Assembly: GCA_052148435.1 (NCBI GenBank)
Contig: JBKQIF010000159.1
Span: forward strand, 25,045-89,044
Reading direction: 5' to 3'
DNA from: JBEKYD01 sp052148435
GTDB lineage: Bacteria > Acidobacteriota > Terriglobia > Bryobacterales > Bryobacteraceae
Length of the DNA stretch: 64,000 nucleotides
Notes under the pieces: generated by a model
Told to the model about the DNA's origin: nothing
The model's input: the letters and a program-made list of their open reading frames with translations, nothing else
Database searches by the model: none
Part shown: positions 17,943-26,484 of the stretch, piece after piece
How positions within the stretch are numbered: position 1 is the first letter of the stretch
Layout of the letters: each line of letters starts with the position of its first letter
Position numbers and translations under genes: made by a program

Positions 17943-18962
17943 ATGGAAGCGCAAAGCCAATCCCAAAACGGCGTCGCGATCGAGGTCGAAGGCATAAGCA
18001 AGCGCTTTGGCGCGCTGCTGGCGGTGGATAACGTCAGCTTCACGGTGACGGGTGGCGAGATCTTCGGTCTGCTCGGACCTAACGGCGCGGGCAAGAGCAC
18101 GCTCATCCGCATGTTGACAACGCTGGTGCCGCCCACCAGCGGAACGGCGGTCGTGGCCGGGCACGATATCGTTCGCGATCCCAACGCGGTGCGAGCCAGC
18201 ATTGGGGTCATTCCGCAGAACATGACCAGCGACCCCGAGCTCACCTGCGCCGAGAATATAGGCATTCACGCCCGGCTGTACGGCATCACCGGGGCACGGC
18301 GCCGCCAGCGCACGGCGGAGTTGCTCGAAGCCGTCGGCCTGGGCGACCGCGCCAACGCCCTTGCCGCCACGCTGTCGGGGGGCATGCGGCGGCGCCTCGA
18401 GATCGCGCGCGGCCTGGTGCACGACCCTCAAATTCTCTTCTTGGACGAGCCCACCACCGGCCTCGATCCGGCGTCACGCATTTCGGTGTGGGAGATGATC
18501 ACGCATCTGCGCGCCCAGCAGGGCCACACGCTCTTTCTCACCACCCATTACATGGACGAGGCCGACCGCCTCTGCGACCGGGTCGCGATCGTCGATAGAG
18601 GCCGTATCGTAGCGCTGGACACGCCGGTGGCGCTGAAAGGCTCGGTACCCGGCGCCAGCCGCATCGAACTGCAGCTCGAGCCCGATCTGCCCCACGGCGC
18701 CGCCGACCTGGAGTCGTTGCCGGCGGTCAAGTCGGTGCGCGCGCTGGGCTCGGCCACCTATCGCATCTCGAGCGACCGCGGCCCGGCTTCGGCCCAGGAG
18801 TTGATCGAGCTGGCGCGCGAGCACAAGCTCGAGTTGAAAAGCCTGTCGGTGGAATCCACCAGTCTGGACGACGTATTCCTGCATTACACCGGCCATGGGC
18901 TGGCGGAGATAGGCGAAGCCGCCGTTCCCGCCGGCCCAGGCACGAAAGGAGGCCCCCGATGA
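17943..18962 (+). CDS. ABC exporter ATP-binding protein (ABC-2/DrrA type)
   Basis: ATPase of 339 residues energising drug or toxin export. Walker A GPNGAGKST lies at about residues 45-53, signature LSGGM, and Walker B LFLDEPTTGLDP. A C-terminal DrrA-like domain follows. It starts five bases after the HlyD-type gene and its end overlaps the permease start (ATGA). AAAGGAGG just before that overlap is a strong ribosome site for the permease. It has one nucleotide-binding domain, so it probably works as a dimer. Confidence 0.92.
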   Translation: MEAQSQSQNGVAIEVEGISKRFGALLAVDNVSFTVTGGEIFGLLGPNGAGKSTLIRMLTTLVPPTSGTAVVAGHDIVRDPNAVRASIGVIPQNMTSDPELTCAENIGIHARLYGITGARRRQRTAELLEAVGLGDRANALAATLSGGMRRRLEIARGLVHDPQILFLDEPTTGLDPASRISVWEMITHLRAQQGHTLFLTTHYMDEADRLCDRVAIVDRGRIVALDTPVALKGSVPGASRIELQLEPDLPHGAADLESLPAVKSVRALGSATYRISSDRGPASAQELIELAREHKLELKSLSVESTSLDDVFLHYTGHGLAEIGEAAVPAGPGTKGGPR

Positions 18963-20071
18963 AGCGAGCTTTGGCCTTGGTCGAGCGCGATATGCGCAAG
19001 TTCCGCCGCAGCCCGGCGTTGCTGTTCGCTTCGCTGGTGCTGCCGCTGCTGCAGTTGATCATCCTGGGCAACGCCTTCGGCGGCAATATCAAGAACGTCG
19101 TCTTGGGCGTGGTCAACCTGGATCGGGGGCCGGAATCGGTGGATGTGCTGGAGCGGGTCCGCGCCGTGGGCGCGAATGCGCGCACCTTCCTGCCCACCGA
19201 CTACGACGACCAGAGCGCCGCCCTCGCCGACCTGCGCAAGGGCGTACTGGGCGGGGTTTTGATCATTCCACAGCATTATTCCCGCGACCTGCTGGAACGG
19301 CACCAGCCGCACCTGGCGCTAATTACCGACAACACCGATCGCACCGTGGCGGGCGCGGTCGGCTCCCAGATGTCCGATCTGGTGGCCTCGATCAATGCTC
19401 CCCAGGTCCCGCCCCGCGAGCCGCCGCAGGCCACGCTGGATGTGGTCGAGGTCTATCCCTACATCGACTACATGAAGTATTTGCTGCCCGGTTCGGTGGC
19501 GCTGGCCATTTTCGTCACCGCCATGATCGGCGGCGGCATGCTGTTCATCGACGACAAGTCACGCGGCTTGCACGAAGGCTACATGGTGACTCCGATCACC
19601 AAATGGGAGCTGATTCTCGGCTTCAACCTGTCCGGCACGATCAAGGCCACCCTGGCCGGAGAGACCGTCCTGGTACTGGGAGCCGTCGTGGCGGGGGTCG
19701 CCAACTTCTTCCAACCGGTCCGCCTGCTGGAGCTGACCCTGATGGTGGTGCTCACTTCGGTCGCGCTGATCGGCATGATGTTCTTCATCATGGCGCGCAT
19801 CAGCGACCCGCTGGTGCCCCGCGCCATTTTCGGCGTGCTGAACACGCTGCTGTTTTTTCCCAGCGGAGCCGTCTATCCGATCGCCGGTTTCCCCAAATGG
19901 CTGCGGTTGATGTCGGACTGCGACCCGTTCACCTACGCCGTCCACGCTTTCCGCACGCTGCTGCTCAAGAACATCGGCATCACCGCGATCACCACCGATA
20001 TCTTCGCGCTGGTGTTGACTTCGGTGTTGGTGTTGGCGGGCGCCACGCTGCTGTTCCGGCGGACCTTGTAA
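18959..20071 (+). CDS. ABC-2 type permease (efflux)
   Basis: Inner-membrane subunit of 370 residues with the ABC-2 topology: one N-terminal helix (LLFASLVLPLLQLIILGNAF), a large periplasmic domain of about 150 residues, then five clustered helices including YLLPGSVALAIFVTAMIGG. The GGGMLFIDDKSRGLHEGYM loop is the typical coupling region (compare YbhS/YbhR and DrrB). YbhF systems have two permeases; only one is present here, so the transporter probably forms a homodimer. Confidence 0.9.
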   Translation: MKRALALVERDMRKFRRSPALLFASLVLPLLQLIILGNAFGGNIKNVVLGVVNLDRGPESVDVLERVRAVGANARTFLPTDYDDQSAALADLRKGVLGGVLIIPQHYSRDLLERHQPHLALITDNTDRTVAGAVGSQMSDLVASINAPQVPPREPPQATLDVVEVYPYIDYMKYLLPGSVALAIFVTAMIGGGMLFIDDKSRGLHEGYMVTPITKWELILGFNLSGTIKATLAGETVLVLGAVVAGVANFFQPVRLLELTLMVVLTSVALIGMMFFIMARISDPLVPRAIFGVLNTLLFFPSGAVYPIAGFPKWLRLMSDCDPFTYAVHAFRTLLLKNIGITAITTDIFALVLTSVLVLAGATLLFRRTL

Positions 20072-20073
20072 CC

Positions 20074-20541
20074 ATGCCGCGCGCCGCCGCCAAAACGATC
20101 GCGAAGAAGGTGATGGCCGCTGGTGAGCCGCCGGCGCCGGGGTTGTGGTTTTACAACTGGAAGATGTGGCTCGAGGCGCGCCGGCGTCTGGATCGCGCCC
20201 TGGCGCCGCTGGAATTGCGCGCGCGAGAGTTCTACCTGCTGGCCGTCGCCGGTCCCGGCAACGTTTCGCAGCACGAGATTGCCGAGGTGACCGGCCTCGA
20301 CCCCAGCTCCCTGGTGGCGGTCCTCGACGGCCTGGAGCGCCGCGGCTGGCTGCGCCGGCAGCGCAACCCGCGCGACCGCCGCGTGCAATGGGTGCAGCGC
20401 ACCGATGCCGGCGACCGCTTGTTTACGCGGGCGCTGTCACGCGCCCAACGCGCCGAGGCGCGGCAGTTGGCGGTGCTTTCACCGGCCCAGCAGCGCCGGT
20501 TGGTGGCCGCCATGCGCAAATTGGTAACGCCTTTGAAATGA
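20074..20541 (+). CDS. MarR-family transcriptional regulator
   Basis: 155 residues with a winged helix-turn-helix: QHEIAEVTGLDPSSLVAVLD as the recognition region, then RRGWLRRQRNPRDRRVQW as the wing with the DxR motif. MarR dimers usually repress their own operon until a phenolic or similar ligand binds. The gene lies inside the efflux operon, three bases after the permease stop and overlapping the next possible start by ATGA, so it probably controls this exporter. The start at 20074 was chosen because upstream frame extension lies within the permease gene. Confidence 0.85.
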   Translation: MPRAAAKTIAKKVMAAGEPPAPGLWFYNWKMWLEARRRLDRALAPLELRAREFYLLAVAGPGNVSQHEIAEVTGLDPSSLVAVLDGLERRGWLRRQRNPRDRRVQWVQRTDAGDRLFTRALSRAQRAEARQLAVLSPAQQRRLVAAMRKLVTPLK

Positions 20542-20552
20542 CGAGAGATGCC

Positions 20553-22091
20553 ATGAAACGATTCGGCAGCGTTGTGTTCTTGACCGTCCTGGCGGGCGCC
20601 GGCAGCGCCTTTGCACAGTCTTCGTCCAGCGGCGGCCCGTCCGCAGTCGTTTTGCCGGCGTCGGGCCGCAACAACCAGGGCGGCTCGGTCGGCGCCGCCG
20701 AACAGCCTGTGCCGGGAACCACCACCAGCGTCAACACCCTGAATCCCAGCGTGCAGGTCTCCGGACCCTACAGCGGCAGCACGCGCAGCACCACCGCCAT
20801 GCCTTTTTCCGGCAAGCTGTCGCTCGCCGAGGCGCTCGAGCGCGGCCTGGCCTACAACCTGGGCGCGGTCGGGTTGGCGCAAACCGTGCGTCAAACCGGC
20901 GCGCAGGTGACGGTGGCCCGTAGCGCCCTGCTGCCCAACATCAACGGCAATCTCAGCGAAACCGTGGAGCAAGCCAATCTCGCCGCGCTCGGACTGCGCA
21001 TCAGGGTCCCCGGTTTCCGCATTCCCACCGTCGTGGGCCCGTTCAACTACATCAACCTCCAGGCCAGCCTCAGCCAGACCGTGCTGAACCTGACCGCGCT
21101 CCATAACTACCGCTCCGCCCAAGCCACCGCCCGCGCCAGCCAATACAGCCTGCAGGATGCGCGCGACCTCATCGCTCTGGCGGTGGGCGGCGCTTATTTG
21201 CAGGCGCTGGCCGCCCAAGCCCGCGTGGACGCCGCCGAAGCCCAACTCGACACCGCCAATGCCGTCTTCCATCAATCCACCGAACAACACGGACAGGGCG
21301 TGCTGGGGCGGCTCAACGTCGACCAAAGCCAGGTACGGGCGCTCACCCAACAACAGCAGATCATTACGTTGCGCAACGATCTCGCCAAACAGAAGATCAA
21401 CCTGGCGCGGCTCACCGGCCTCGCGCCCAACGCCGGCTATCGGCTCACGGATAACTTCCCCTTCAGCCCGACACCGGTCCGGAATGTGAATGACGCTGTG
21501 GCCCAGGCCGAACAACAGCGTGCCGACCTCAAGGCCGCCCAATCCCAGGTGGACGCAGCCGCGAAGGCCCTGTCGGCTGCGCGTGCCGAGCGCCTGCCGT
21601 CGGTCGCGGTCAGTGGCGACTACCAGGTGATCGGCACCAACCCGGCCCAATCGCATGGAGCCTTCACCGTGGCCGGCGCCCTCAGCATTCCGCTGTGGCA
21701 AGGCGGGCGAACCGCGGGCGACATCGCAGGGGCTGAGGCGGTGCTGGCGCAGCGCCAGGCCGAGTTGGACGACACCCGCGGACAGATCGAAGCCGAAGTC
21801 CGCCAGGCCTGCCTCGATCTCGAAGCCGCCGCCGGCCAGGTCGAGGTCGCGCGCCAGAATCTGCAGGTTGCCCAGGAAACCCTGGAGATGACCCATGCGC
21901 GTATGGAAGCCGGCGTCATCAATACGGTGGAGGTCGTGCAGGCGCAACAAACGGTCGCCAGCGCGCAATTGGACCTGATCGACAGCGTCTTCGCCCACAA
22001 TTTGGCTAAGTTGAGTCTGGCCCGTGCGCTGGGCCACGCAACCGATCGGCTCTCGAGCCTGCTCAAACCTGAAACGGCTCCCTTGCCATGA
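20553..22091 (+). CDS. TolC-like outer membrane efflux protein
   Basis: Outer-membrane channel of the tripartite exporter, 512 residues. A signal peptide ends in AGAGSAFAQ. A Ser/Gly-rich linker precedes two OEP repeats, with helical segments such as SLAEALERGLAYNLGAVGLA and DLKAAQSQVDAAAKALSAAR. The ATG at 20553 starts the signal peptide directly; an ATG at 20538 overlapping the MarR stop (ATGA) is the alternative. It ends with an ATGA overlap with a possible start of the next frame. No lipobox Cys is present. Confidence 0.9.
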   Translation: MKRFGSVVFLTVLAGAGSAFAQSSSSGGPSAVVLPASGRNNQGGSVGAAEQPVPGTTTSVNTLNPSVQVSGPYSGSTRSTTAMPFSGKLSLAEALERGLAYNLGAVGLAQTVRQTGAQVTVARSALLPNINGNLSETVEQANLAALGLRIRVPGFRIPTVVGPFNYINLQASLSQTVLNLTALHNYRSAQATARASQYSLQDARDLIALAVGGAYLQALAAQARVDAAEAQLDTANAVFHQSTEQHGQGVLGRLNVDQSQVRALTQQQQIITLRNDLAKQKINLARLTGLAPNAGYRLTDNFPFSPTPVRNVNDAVAQAEQQRADLKAAQSQVDAAAKALSAARAERLPSVAVSGDYQVIGTNPAQSHGAFTVAGALSIPLWQGGRTAGDIAGAEAVLAQRQAELDDTRGQIEAEVRQACLDLEAAAGQVEVARQNLQVAQETLEMTHARMEAGVINTVEVVQAQQTVASAQLDLIDSVFAHNLAKLSLARALGHATDRLSSLLKPETAPLP

Positions 22092-22153
22092 CCGCCCCTA
22101 TCGCCTGCATTTCTCCGCCGGATTTGAGACACTATCCCCACAGGTCCAGCAAT

Positions 22154-22603
22154 ATGCGCAGAATCGCGATCGTCTTCCTCGCCGCCCTCCCGCTCTTTTC
22201 CCAAAAGCCCGCCGATGAAACCGGCGTCCGCGAACTCGTCGCCCGCTACGTCGATGCCCGCCAGCAGCGCGACGCCAAAGCCATCGAGGCGCTGTTCACG
22301 CCGGAGGCCGATCAGCTCGTCTCCTCCGGTGAGTGGCGCAAGGGCCGCCCCGCCGTAGTTACCGGCACGCTCGCCAGTTCCGAGAGCACCGGCGGCCGGC
22401 GCACCATCACCGTCGAATCGGTGCGTTTTCTGGCGCCAGAGACCGCCATCGCCGACGGCCGCTACGAAATCAGCGGCCTCGCCGGCGGCCAGGCCCGGCG
22501 CATGTGGACCACCATCGTCTGCGTCCGCACGCCCGGCGGATGGCGCATAGCCGCTATCCGCAATATGCTGCCGGCCGCTCCCGCCCCGGCCGCGCGAAAG
22601 TAA
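22154..22603 (+). CDS. Secreted SnoaL/DUF4440-like protein
   Basis: 149 residues with a short signal peptide (RRIAIVFLAALPLFSQ) and a SnoaL-like alpha+beta cone domain: VRELVARYVDARQQRDAKAI, then LFTPEADQLVSSGEWRKG, ending in a beta-sheet with GGWRIAAIRNML. Domains of this SgcJ/EcaC/DUF4440 group bind small hydrophobic molecules or act as minor enzymes. The start could also be at 22088, overlapping the TolC stop, but the signal peptide favours 22154. It may be the last gene of the efflux operon. Confidence 0.7.
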   Translation: MRRIAIVFLAALPLFSQKPADETGVRELVARYVDARQQRDAKAIEALFTPEADQLVSSGEWRKGRPAVVTGTLASSESTGGRRTITVESVRFLAPETAIADGRYEISGLAGGQARRMWTTIVCVRTPGGWRIAAIRNMLPAAPAPAARK

Positions 22604-22633
22604 GCCGCATTCCTGGTTCGATCCTAAGTACCC

Positions 22634-22858
22634 GGCGTGGCGCAACGCGCTCGTGCGTGCCGTGTCGAGACTCTACCGACACCCGCTCGTGTATGGTACG
22701 CCGACCGTCGACACGCACGAATGCGTGCGCCGCGTCGAAATGGCCTGGTTATTTCCCTGCAGGCCCTAAGCTAAGTAGACACACGATAACCCGATAACAC
22801 ACAAAACGTCAGAGCGTCAGGGAACGGTTGCCGGTGAGTGGAGCGGTTATCTCCTGAC
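22634..22858. repeat. Dispersed bipartite intergenic repeat, copy 1 (interrupted)
   Basis: Part 1 (22634-22682, CGTGGCGCAACGCGCTCGTG and following) and part 2 (22811-22858, GTCAGGGAACGGTTGCCGGT and following) match the copy at 27533-27655, where the two parts lie close together. Between them sits a partial inverted copy of part 1 (about 22702-22740) plus unrelated sequence. Confidence 0.6.
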
Positions 22859-22991
22859 AACCTCGACGCGCCCGCCTTGTGGGATAATCCGTATTGCCAG
22901 TGGCGCGGAAGGTATGCCAGCCCATAGCGTTTCAATGCCGGCATCGAAAGCGCGGCGGCGCGCCATGCGCCTCCGCCCGCGAGCGCTCACG

Positions 22992-23120
22992 GTGGAGAAT
23001 TCGACCAAACTCGACAGTCTAACTCGCGGAAAGGTGTTTCGGGCCGTTGCGGGTGCCGCGGCGGTTTCCGGCGCGCTCCCGGCCGGCGCGGAAGCCCAGG
23101 CGAGAGGAGAATCGCGATGA
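22992..23120 (+). CDS. Orphan Tat-leader-like ORF upstream of the DHDPS-family gene
   Basis: A GTG-started ORF of 42 residues whose stop overlaps the next ATG (ATGA). Its sequence, from SLTRGKVFRAVAGAAAVSG to the end, aligns over nearly its whole length with the Tat leader of the dehydratase at 24170 (GFTRRGIMQSVAGALAVNG). The second arginine of the pair is replaced by glycine. It is either the left-over leader of a deleted dehydratase paralogue or a coupling leader peptide. No function is claimed. Confidence 0.4.
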   Translation: MENSTKLDSLTRGKVFRAVAGAAAVSGALPAGAEAQARGESR

Positions 23121-24121
23121 CGACAGGTTATAGCAGAAGACAAGTACTCGTGGGACTTGGCGCAGCGGCCGGAGCGGCGATTGCGCTCGCGCCGCCGCTG
23201 CCAGCCGCCACAACCAAGGCCATGCGCGGCATTTTCCCGATCCTGGCAACCCCGTACACGGCCGCCGGCGGCGTGGATTTCGAGGACCTGGTCCACGAAG
23301 TGGACTTTTTCGAAAAATGCGGCGCCCATGGTATGGCGTGGCCGCAGCATGCCAGCGGCTACCCCGGAGGAGTCAACAAAGAAGAGCGCATGCATGGTAT
23401 GGAAGTCCTCGCCAAAGCGGCCAAGGGCCGCAAGCCCGCTCTGTTGCTCGGGGTTCAATCCACCAATACCGAGCAGATGCTCGAGTTCGCCCGCAAAGCC
23501 GAAGAACTGGAGCCGGATGGCCTCATCGCCATGCCCCCCATGGAGGCGAAGTCGGTAGAGGATTACCGTACCTACTATAGGGCACTGGGTAAGTTGACCA
23601 GGCGCCCGGTGTTTATTCAGACTTCGGGTGGGGCTCAGGGGATCGATCCGTCGGTCGAATTCCTGATCGATCTGGCCAGGGAGTTTCCTAATCTGGGTTA
23701 CATAAAGGAGGAGGTCAGCCCGGTCATCGACCGGATGAAGGCCCTGATTAAGGCCAAGCCGGTGACAACGTCGATATTCAGCGGCGCCAATGGCTACAGC
23801 CTCACCTACGAGATGCGTTTTGGCGGGGACGGCGACATGCCGGAGGCTCAGTTCACCGACGTCTATGTGGCCGTCTGGGATCTGTACCAGTCCGGACAGA
23901 AGGAGAAGGCGCGCACGGCGTTTTCGAGCCTGCTGCTGATGCTCAACCAGATGCGCCAGTTCCAAGGCGTGCCGCAGTACATGATGAAAAAGCGCGGCGT
24001 CTTCAAGACCACGGTAGGCCGGGGACACAACGGCCAACGGACCGAAGTCCGGCTCAAGCCCGACGAAATGGCCGAGATCGACTGGAACTTCGAAGCCATG
24101 AGGCCGTATCTGAAGGCTTAG
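23117..24121 (+). CDS. DHDPS/NAL-family lyase with Tat-type leader
   Basis: 334 residues. The leader YSRRQVLVGLGAAAGAAIAL has a twin-arginine pattern, so the protein is probably exported folded. The body is a DapA-type TIM barrel starting MRGIFPILATPYTAAGGVDF. The Schiff-base lysine is present in LGYIKEEV (about residue 197). The GTTGE substrate loop is replaced by GMAWPQHASGY, and the YNxPxRT segment by FIQTSGGAQG, so the DapA catalytic tyrosine is not conserved. True dihydrodipicolinate synthase is therefore unlikely; a sugar-acid aldolase or dehydratase role is inferred, supported by the dehydratase gene 48 bases downstream. An AGGAG precedes the ATG. Confidence 0.8.
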   Translation: MTTGYSRRQVLVGLGAAAGAAIALAPPLPAATTKAMRGIFPILATPYTAAGGVDFEDLVHEVDFFEKCGAHGMAWPQHASGYPGGVNKEERMHGMEVLAKAAKGRKPALLLGVQSTNTEQMLEFARKAEELEPDGLIAMPPMEAKSVEDYRTYYRALGKLTRRPVFIQTSGGAQGIDPSVEFLIDLAREFPNLGYIKEEVSPVIDRMKALIKAKPVTTSIFSGANGYSLTYEMRFGGDGDMPEAQFTDVYVAVWDLYQSGQKEKARTAFSSLLLMLNQMRQFQGVPQYMMKKRGVFKTTVGRGHNGQRTEVRLKPDEMAEIDWNFEAMRPYLKA

Positions 24122-24169
24122 CACCTGTCGGTCTATCCTATGTTCTAGAGTGAGGCGGCTGAAAATACC

Positions 24170-25441
24170 ATGCAATCCGATCTGAAAGTTGAGTCGAACG
24201 GCTTTACCCGGCGCGGCATCATGCAAAGCGTCGCTGGGGCATTGGCGGTGAATGGAGTGCTGCCGCTTGCCCGCGCCGCCCAAAGCGAGGGCCACATGAA
24301 GATTACGGAGATCAAGACTTTCGTGGTGGGGAACCCATGGAAGAACTGGGTCTTTGTCAAGGTCCTCACGGACGCCGGCCTGGTGGGATGGGGAGAGGCG
24401 ACGGGTGGTCTCGAAACTAAACCTCTCGAGGCTCAGGTTCATGAGCTTGAGCGTTTCGCGATCGGCGAGGATCCTATCCACCCGGAGAGGTTGTGGCAGA
24501 AGATGTACAAGGGCCTGTTCCTGGGCAATAACGTTGCCATGAACGGCATTACCATTGCCTGTTGGGACATTCTGGCCAAGAGCCTGAATGCGCCGCTCTG
24601 GAAATTGCTGGGCGGCAAGCAGAATCCTTCTCTCCGGGTCTACGCCAACGGTTGGTACAAAGGTGCCAGAGAACCGGGCGCTTTCGCGGAAGAGGCCTCC
24701 CGCGTCAAATCCATGGGCTACACGGCGCTGAAGTTCGATCCGTTCGGAAGCACTTATCGGTTCTTCGATTCCGGCGAGGAGAAGAAGTCGATCGCGATCG
24801 TGGCCGCGGTTCGCAAGGCCGTGGGCGATGACATGGATCTGTGCATTGAAGCCCACGACCGGTTCAGTGTCTCCACCGCCATCCGCGTCGGACAGGAACT
24901 CGAGGAGTACCGGCCGATGTGGCTCGAGACCCCGGTAATGTCTACCGACATTCAGGCCACGCTTCAGGTGGCGCGGTCAATTAAGGTTCCCGTAGCCACC
25001 GGGGAACGGTTCAACCGGCTCAGCCAGTTCTTGGAGTTATTGGAGGGGCGCGCGGTGGATATCGTGCAGCCGGAAACGCTGGGCATCGGTGGCATTGGAG
25101 GGGCTCGTAAAGCCGCTGCCCTGGCTGAGGCCGCGGAAGCCTTCGTCGCCCTTCACCAGGCGCAGAGTCCTTACAACACCGCCATCAACGCGCACATTAA
25201 CGCCAGCATTCCGAACTTTCTGATTCAGGAGTGTTTCGACGACTTCCTGGAACCATGGGTGCACGAGATTATGCAAGGCGTCCCCCAGGTGAAGGCGGGG
25301 TATCTCGAACCATCCGATGCCCCTGGAATCGGAGTTACATTCGATGAAAAGGCAATGGCCAAACACCCGTACGGCGCAAACAACTTCCTGAGATTATTTG
25401 AAAACGGCTGGGAGAAGCGCACCGGCGGCGTGCAGAAGTAA
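24170..25441 (+). CDS. Enolase-superfamily sugar-acid dehydratase with Tat-type leader
   Basis: Mandelate racemase/muconate lactonising group, 423 residues. The N-terminal 40 residues carry a twin-arginine motif (FTRRGIMQS) and a hydrophobic stretch. The body has the catalytic set in order: LKFDP lysine (about 188), metal-ligand Glu in IEAHDRF (227) with His 229, LETPV Glu (253), TGER Glu (279), DIVQPETLG Asp (298) and His 329. The pattern resembles gluconate/galactonate-type dehydratases, which make 2-keto-3-deoxy acids. It follows the DHDPS-family gene on the same strand, which would suit cleavage of that product. The exact substrate is not decidable. Confidence 0.85.
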   Translation: MQSDLKVESNGFTRRGIMQSVAGALAVNGVLPLARAAQSEGHMKITEIKTFVVGNPWKNWVFVKVLTDAGLVGWGEATGGLETKPLEAQVHELERFAIGEDPIHPERLWQKMYKGLFLGNNVAMNGITIACWDILAKSLNAPLWKLLGGKQNPSLRVYANGWYKGAREPGAFAEEASRVKSMGYTALKFDPFGSTYRFFDSGEEKKSIAIVAAVRKAVGDDMDLCIEAHDRFSVSTAIRVGQELEEYRPMWLETPVMSTDIQATLQVARSIKVPVATGERFNRLSQFLELLEGRAVDIVQPETLGIGGIGGARKAAALAEAAEAFVALHQAQSPYNTAINAHINASIPNFLIQECFDDFLEPWVHEIMQGVPQVKAGYLEPSDAPGIGVTFDEKAMAKHPYGANNFLRLFENGWEKRTGGVQK

Positions 25442-25505
25442 CCAACTGCCGCCATGATCGGGCCATGACTGCCGCACCCTGTTAAAATCCGGCAGAGGTG
25501 CGACA

Positions 25506-26468
25506 ATGAACGGCGACTACCGCAAACCAGTCCCGGCCAAAAAATCGGGTTGCCAATGGAGTTCTTTCATGAGGCTGTGGTGTGCGCCAGTTGTCTTGGG
25601 CGCCGCGTTGGGCGCCGCGCTAGCCGCGCCGGGGCATCGATTCGCTTGTACCGACTACACCCAGGGCAAGGTCTTCGTGGTGGACGCTGCGGGAAAAGTG
25701 GAATGGAGCTACGACGCTCCCCACGCGAACGACATCTGGGTTCTTCCCAACGGCAACTTGCTCTTCAATACGGGGCACGGTGTCAAAGAGGTAAAGCGCG
25801 ATCGGACGGTGGTGTTCTCTTACGAATCCACCAGCGAGATCTATGCCTGCCAGCGGCTTCCCAATGGCAATACCTTCATCGGCGAGTGCAATGCCGGCCG
25901 CCTTCTCGAGGTGAATCCCGCCGGGCGGATCGTCCGCCAGGTCCGGCTGCTGCCGGAGGGCCAGGACGGCGGCTCGGCGTATATGCGCAATGCGCGGCGG
26001 CTGGCCAATGGCAACTACCTGGTGGCTCATTACGGGCTCCAGGTGGTGCGCGAGTACGATCCTGCCGGTAAAGTGGTGTGGCAGGTGGCGGCGCCCGGCG
26101 GCCCGCACAGCGTGGTGCGCCTCGCGAACGGCAATACGCTGATCGCCAGCGCCGACCGGGACGGCGCTCCGGCGCGCGTGTTCGAAGTCACGCCGGATGG
26201 GCGAACCGTCTGGGAGGTCCGGGGCGACGAGTTGCCTGGCATCAGCCTGAAGTTCATGGCCGGGCTGCACCGGCTGCCCAACGGCAACACGGTTATGAGC
26301 AACTGGCTGGGGCACGGCCAGTTCGGCAAGGCCCCTCAACTGATCGAGGTAACGCCGGACAAGCGGGTGGTCTGGACCTTTGCCGATCCCAAGACCATGC
26401 AGACTATCTCGAGTGTCCAGGTTCTGGACGTGGCCGGCGACGCGATCGCCGGCACGATTTTGCATTGA
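25506..26468 (+). CDS. Secreted beta-propeller protein (NGN repeats)
   Basis: 320 residues from the ATG at 25506, which has AGAGG seven bases upstream. An in-frame ATG at 25569 would give a more compact signal peptide (RLWCAPVVLGAALGAALAA) and is an alternative start. The mature part is a run of blades each carrying a turn such as LPNGNLLF, LPNGNTFI, LANGNYLV, LANGNTLI and LPNGNTVM, as in PQQ-like or arylsulfotransferase-type propellers. Enzymatic activity is not evident. It sits between the dehydratase and the GH105 gene, so a role in sensing or binding carbohydrate is possible. Confidence 0.7.
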   Translation: MNGDYRKPVPAKKSGCQWSSFMRLWCAPVVLGAALGAALAAPGHRFACTDYTQGKVFVVDAAGKVEWSYDAPHANDIWVLPNGNLLFNTGHGVKEVKRDRTVVFSYESTSEIYACQRLPNGNTFIGECNAGRLLEVNPAGRIVRQVRLLPEGQDGGSAYMRNARRLANGNYLVAHYGLQVVREYDPAGKVVWQVAAPGGPHSVVRLANGNTLIASADRDGAPARVFEVTPDGRTVWEVRGDELPGISLKFMAGLHRLPNGNTVMSNWLGHGQFGKAPQLIEVTPDKRVVWTFADPKTMQTISSVQVLDVAGDAIAGTILH

Positions 26469-26484
26469 GGAAGGAGTCGGTACG

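Noticed and set aside
20232..22037. 601-codon minus-strand frame opposite the TolC gene
   Set aside because: Shadow of the GC-rich TolC and MarR genes; composition is not protein-like.
22616..22632. GGTTCGATCC resembling a tRNA T-loop
   Set aside because: No matching acceptor, D or anticodon arms in the surrounding sequence.
22847..24856. 669-codon minus-strand frame across the lyase/dehydratase genes
   Set aside because: Runs antisense through two recognised genes with no domain similarity.
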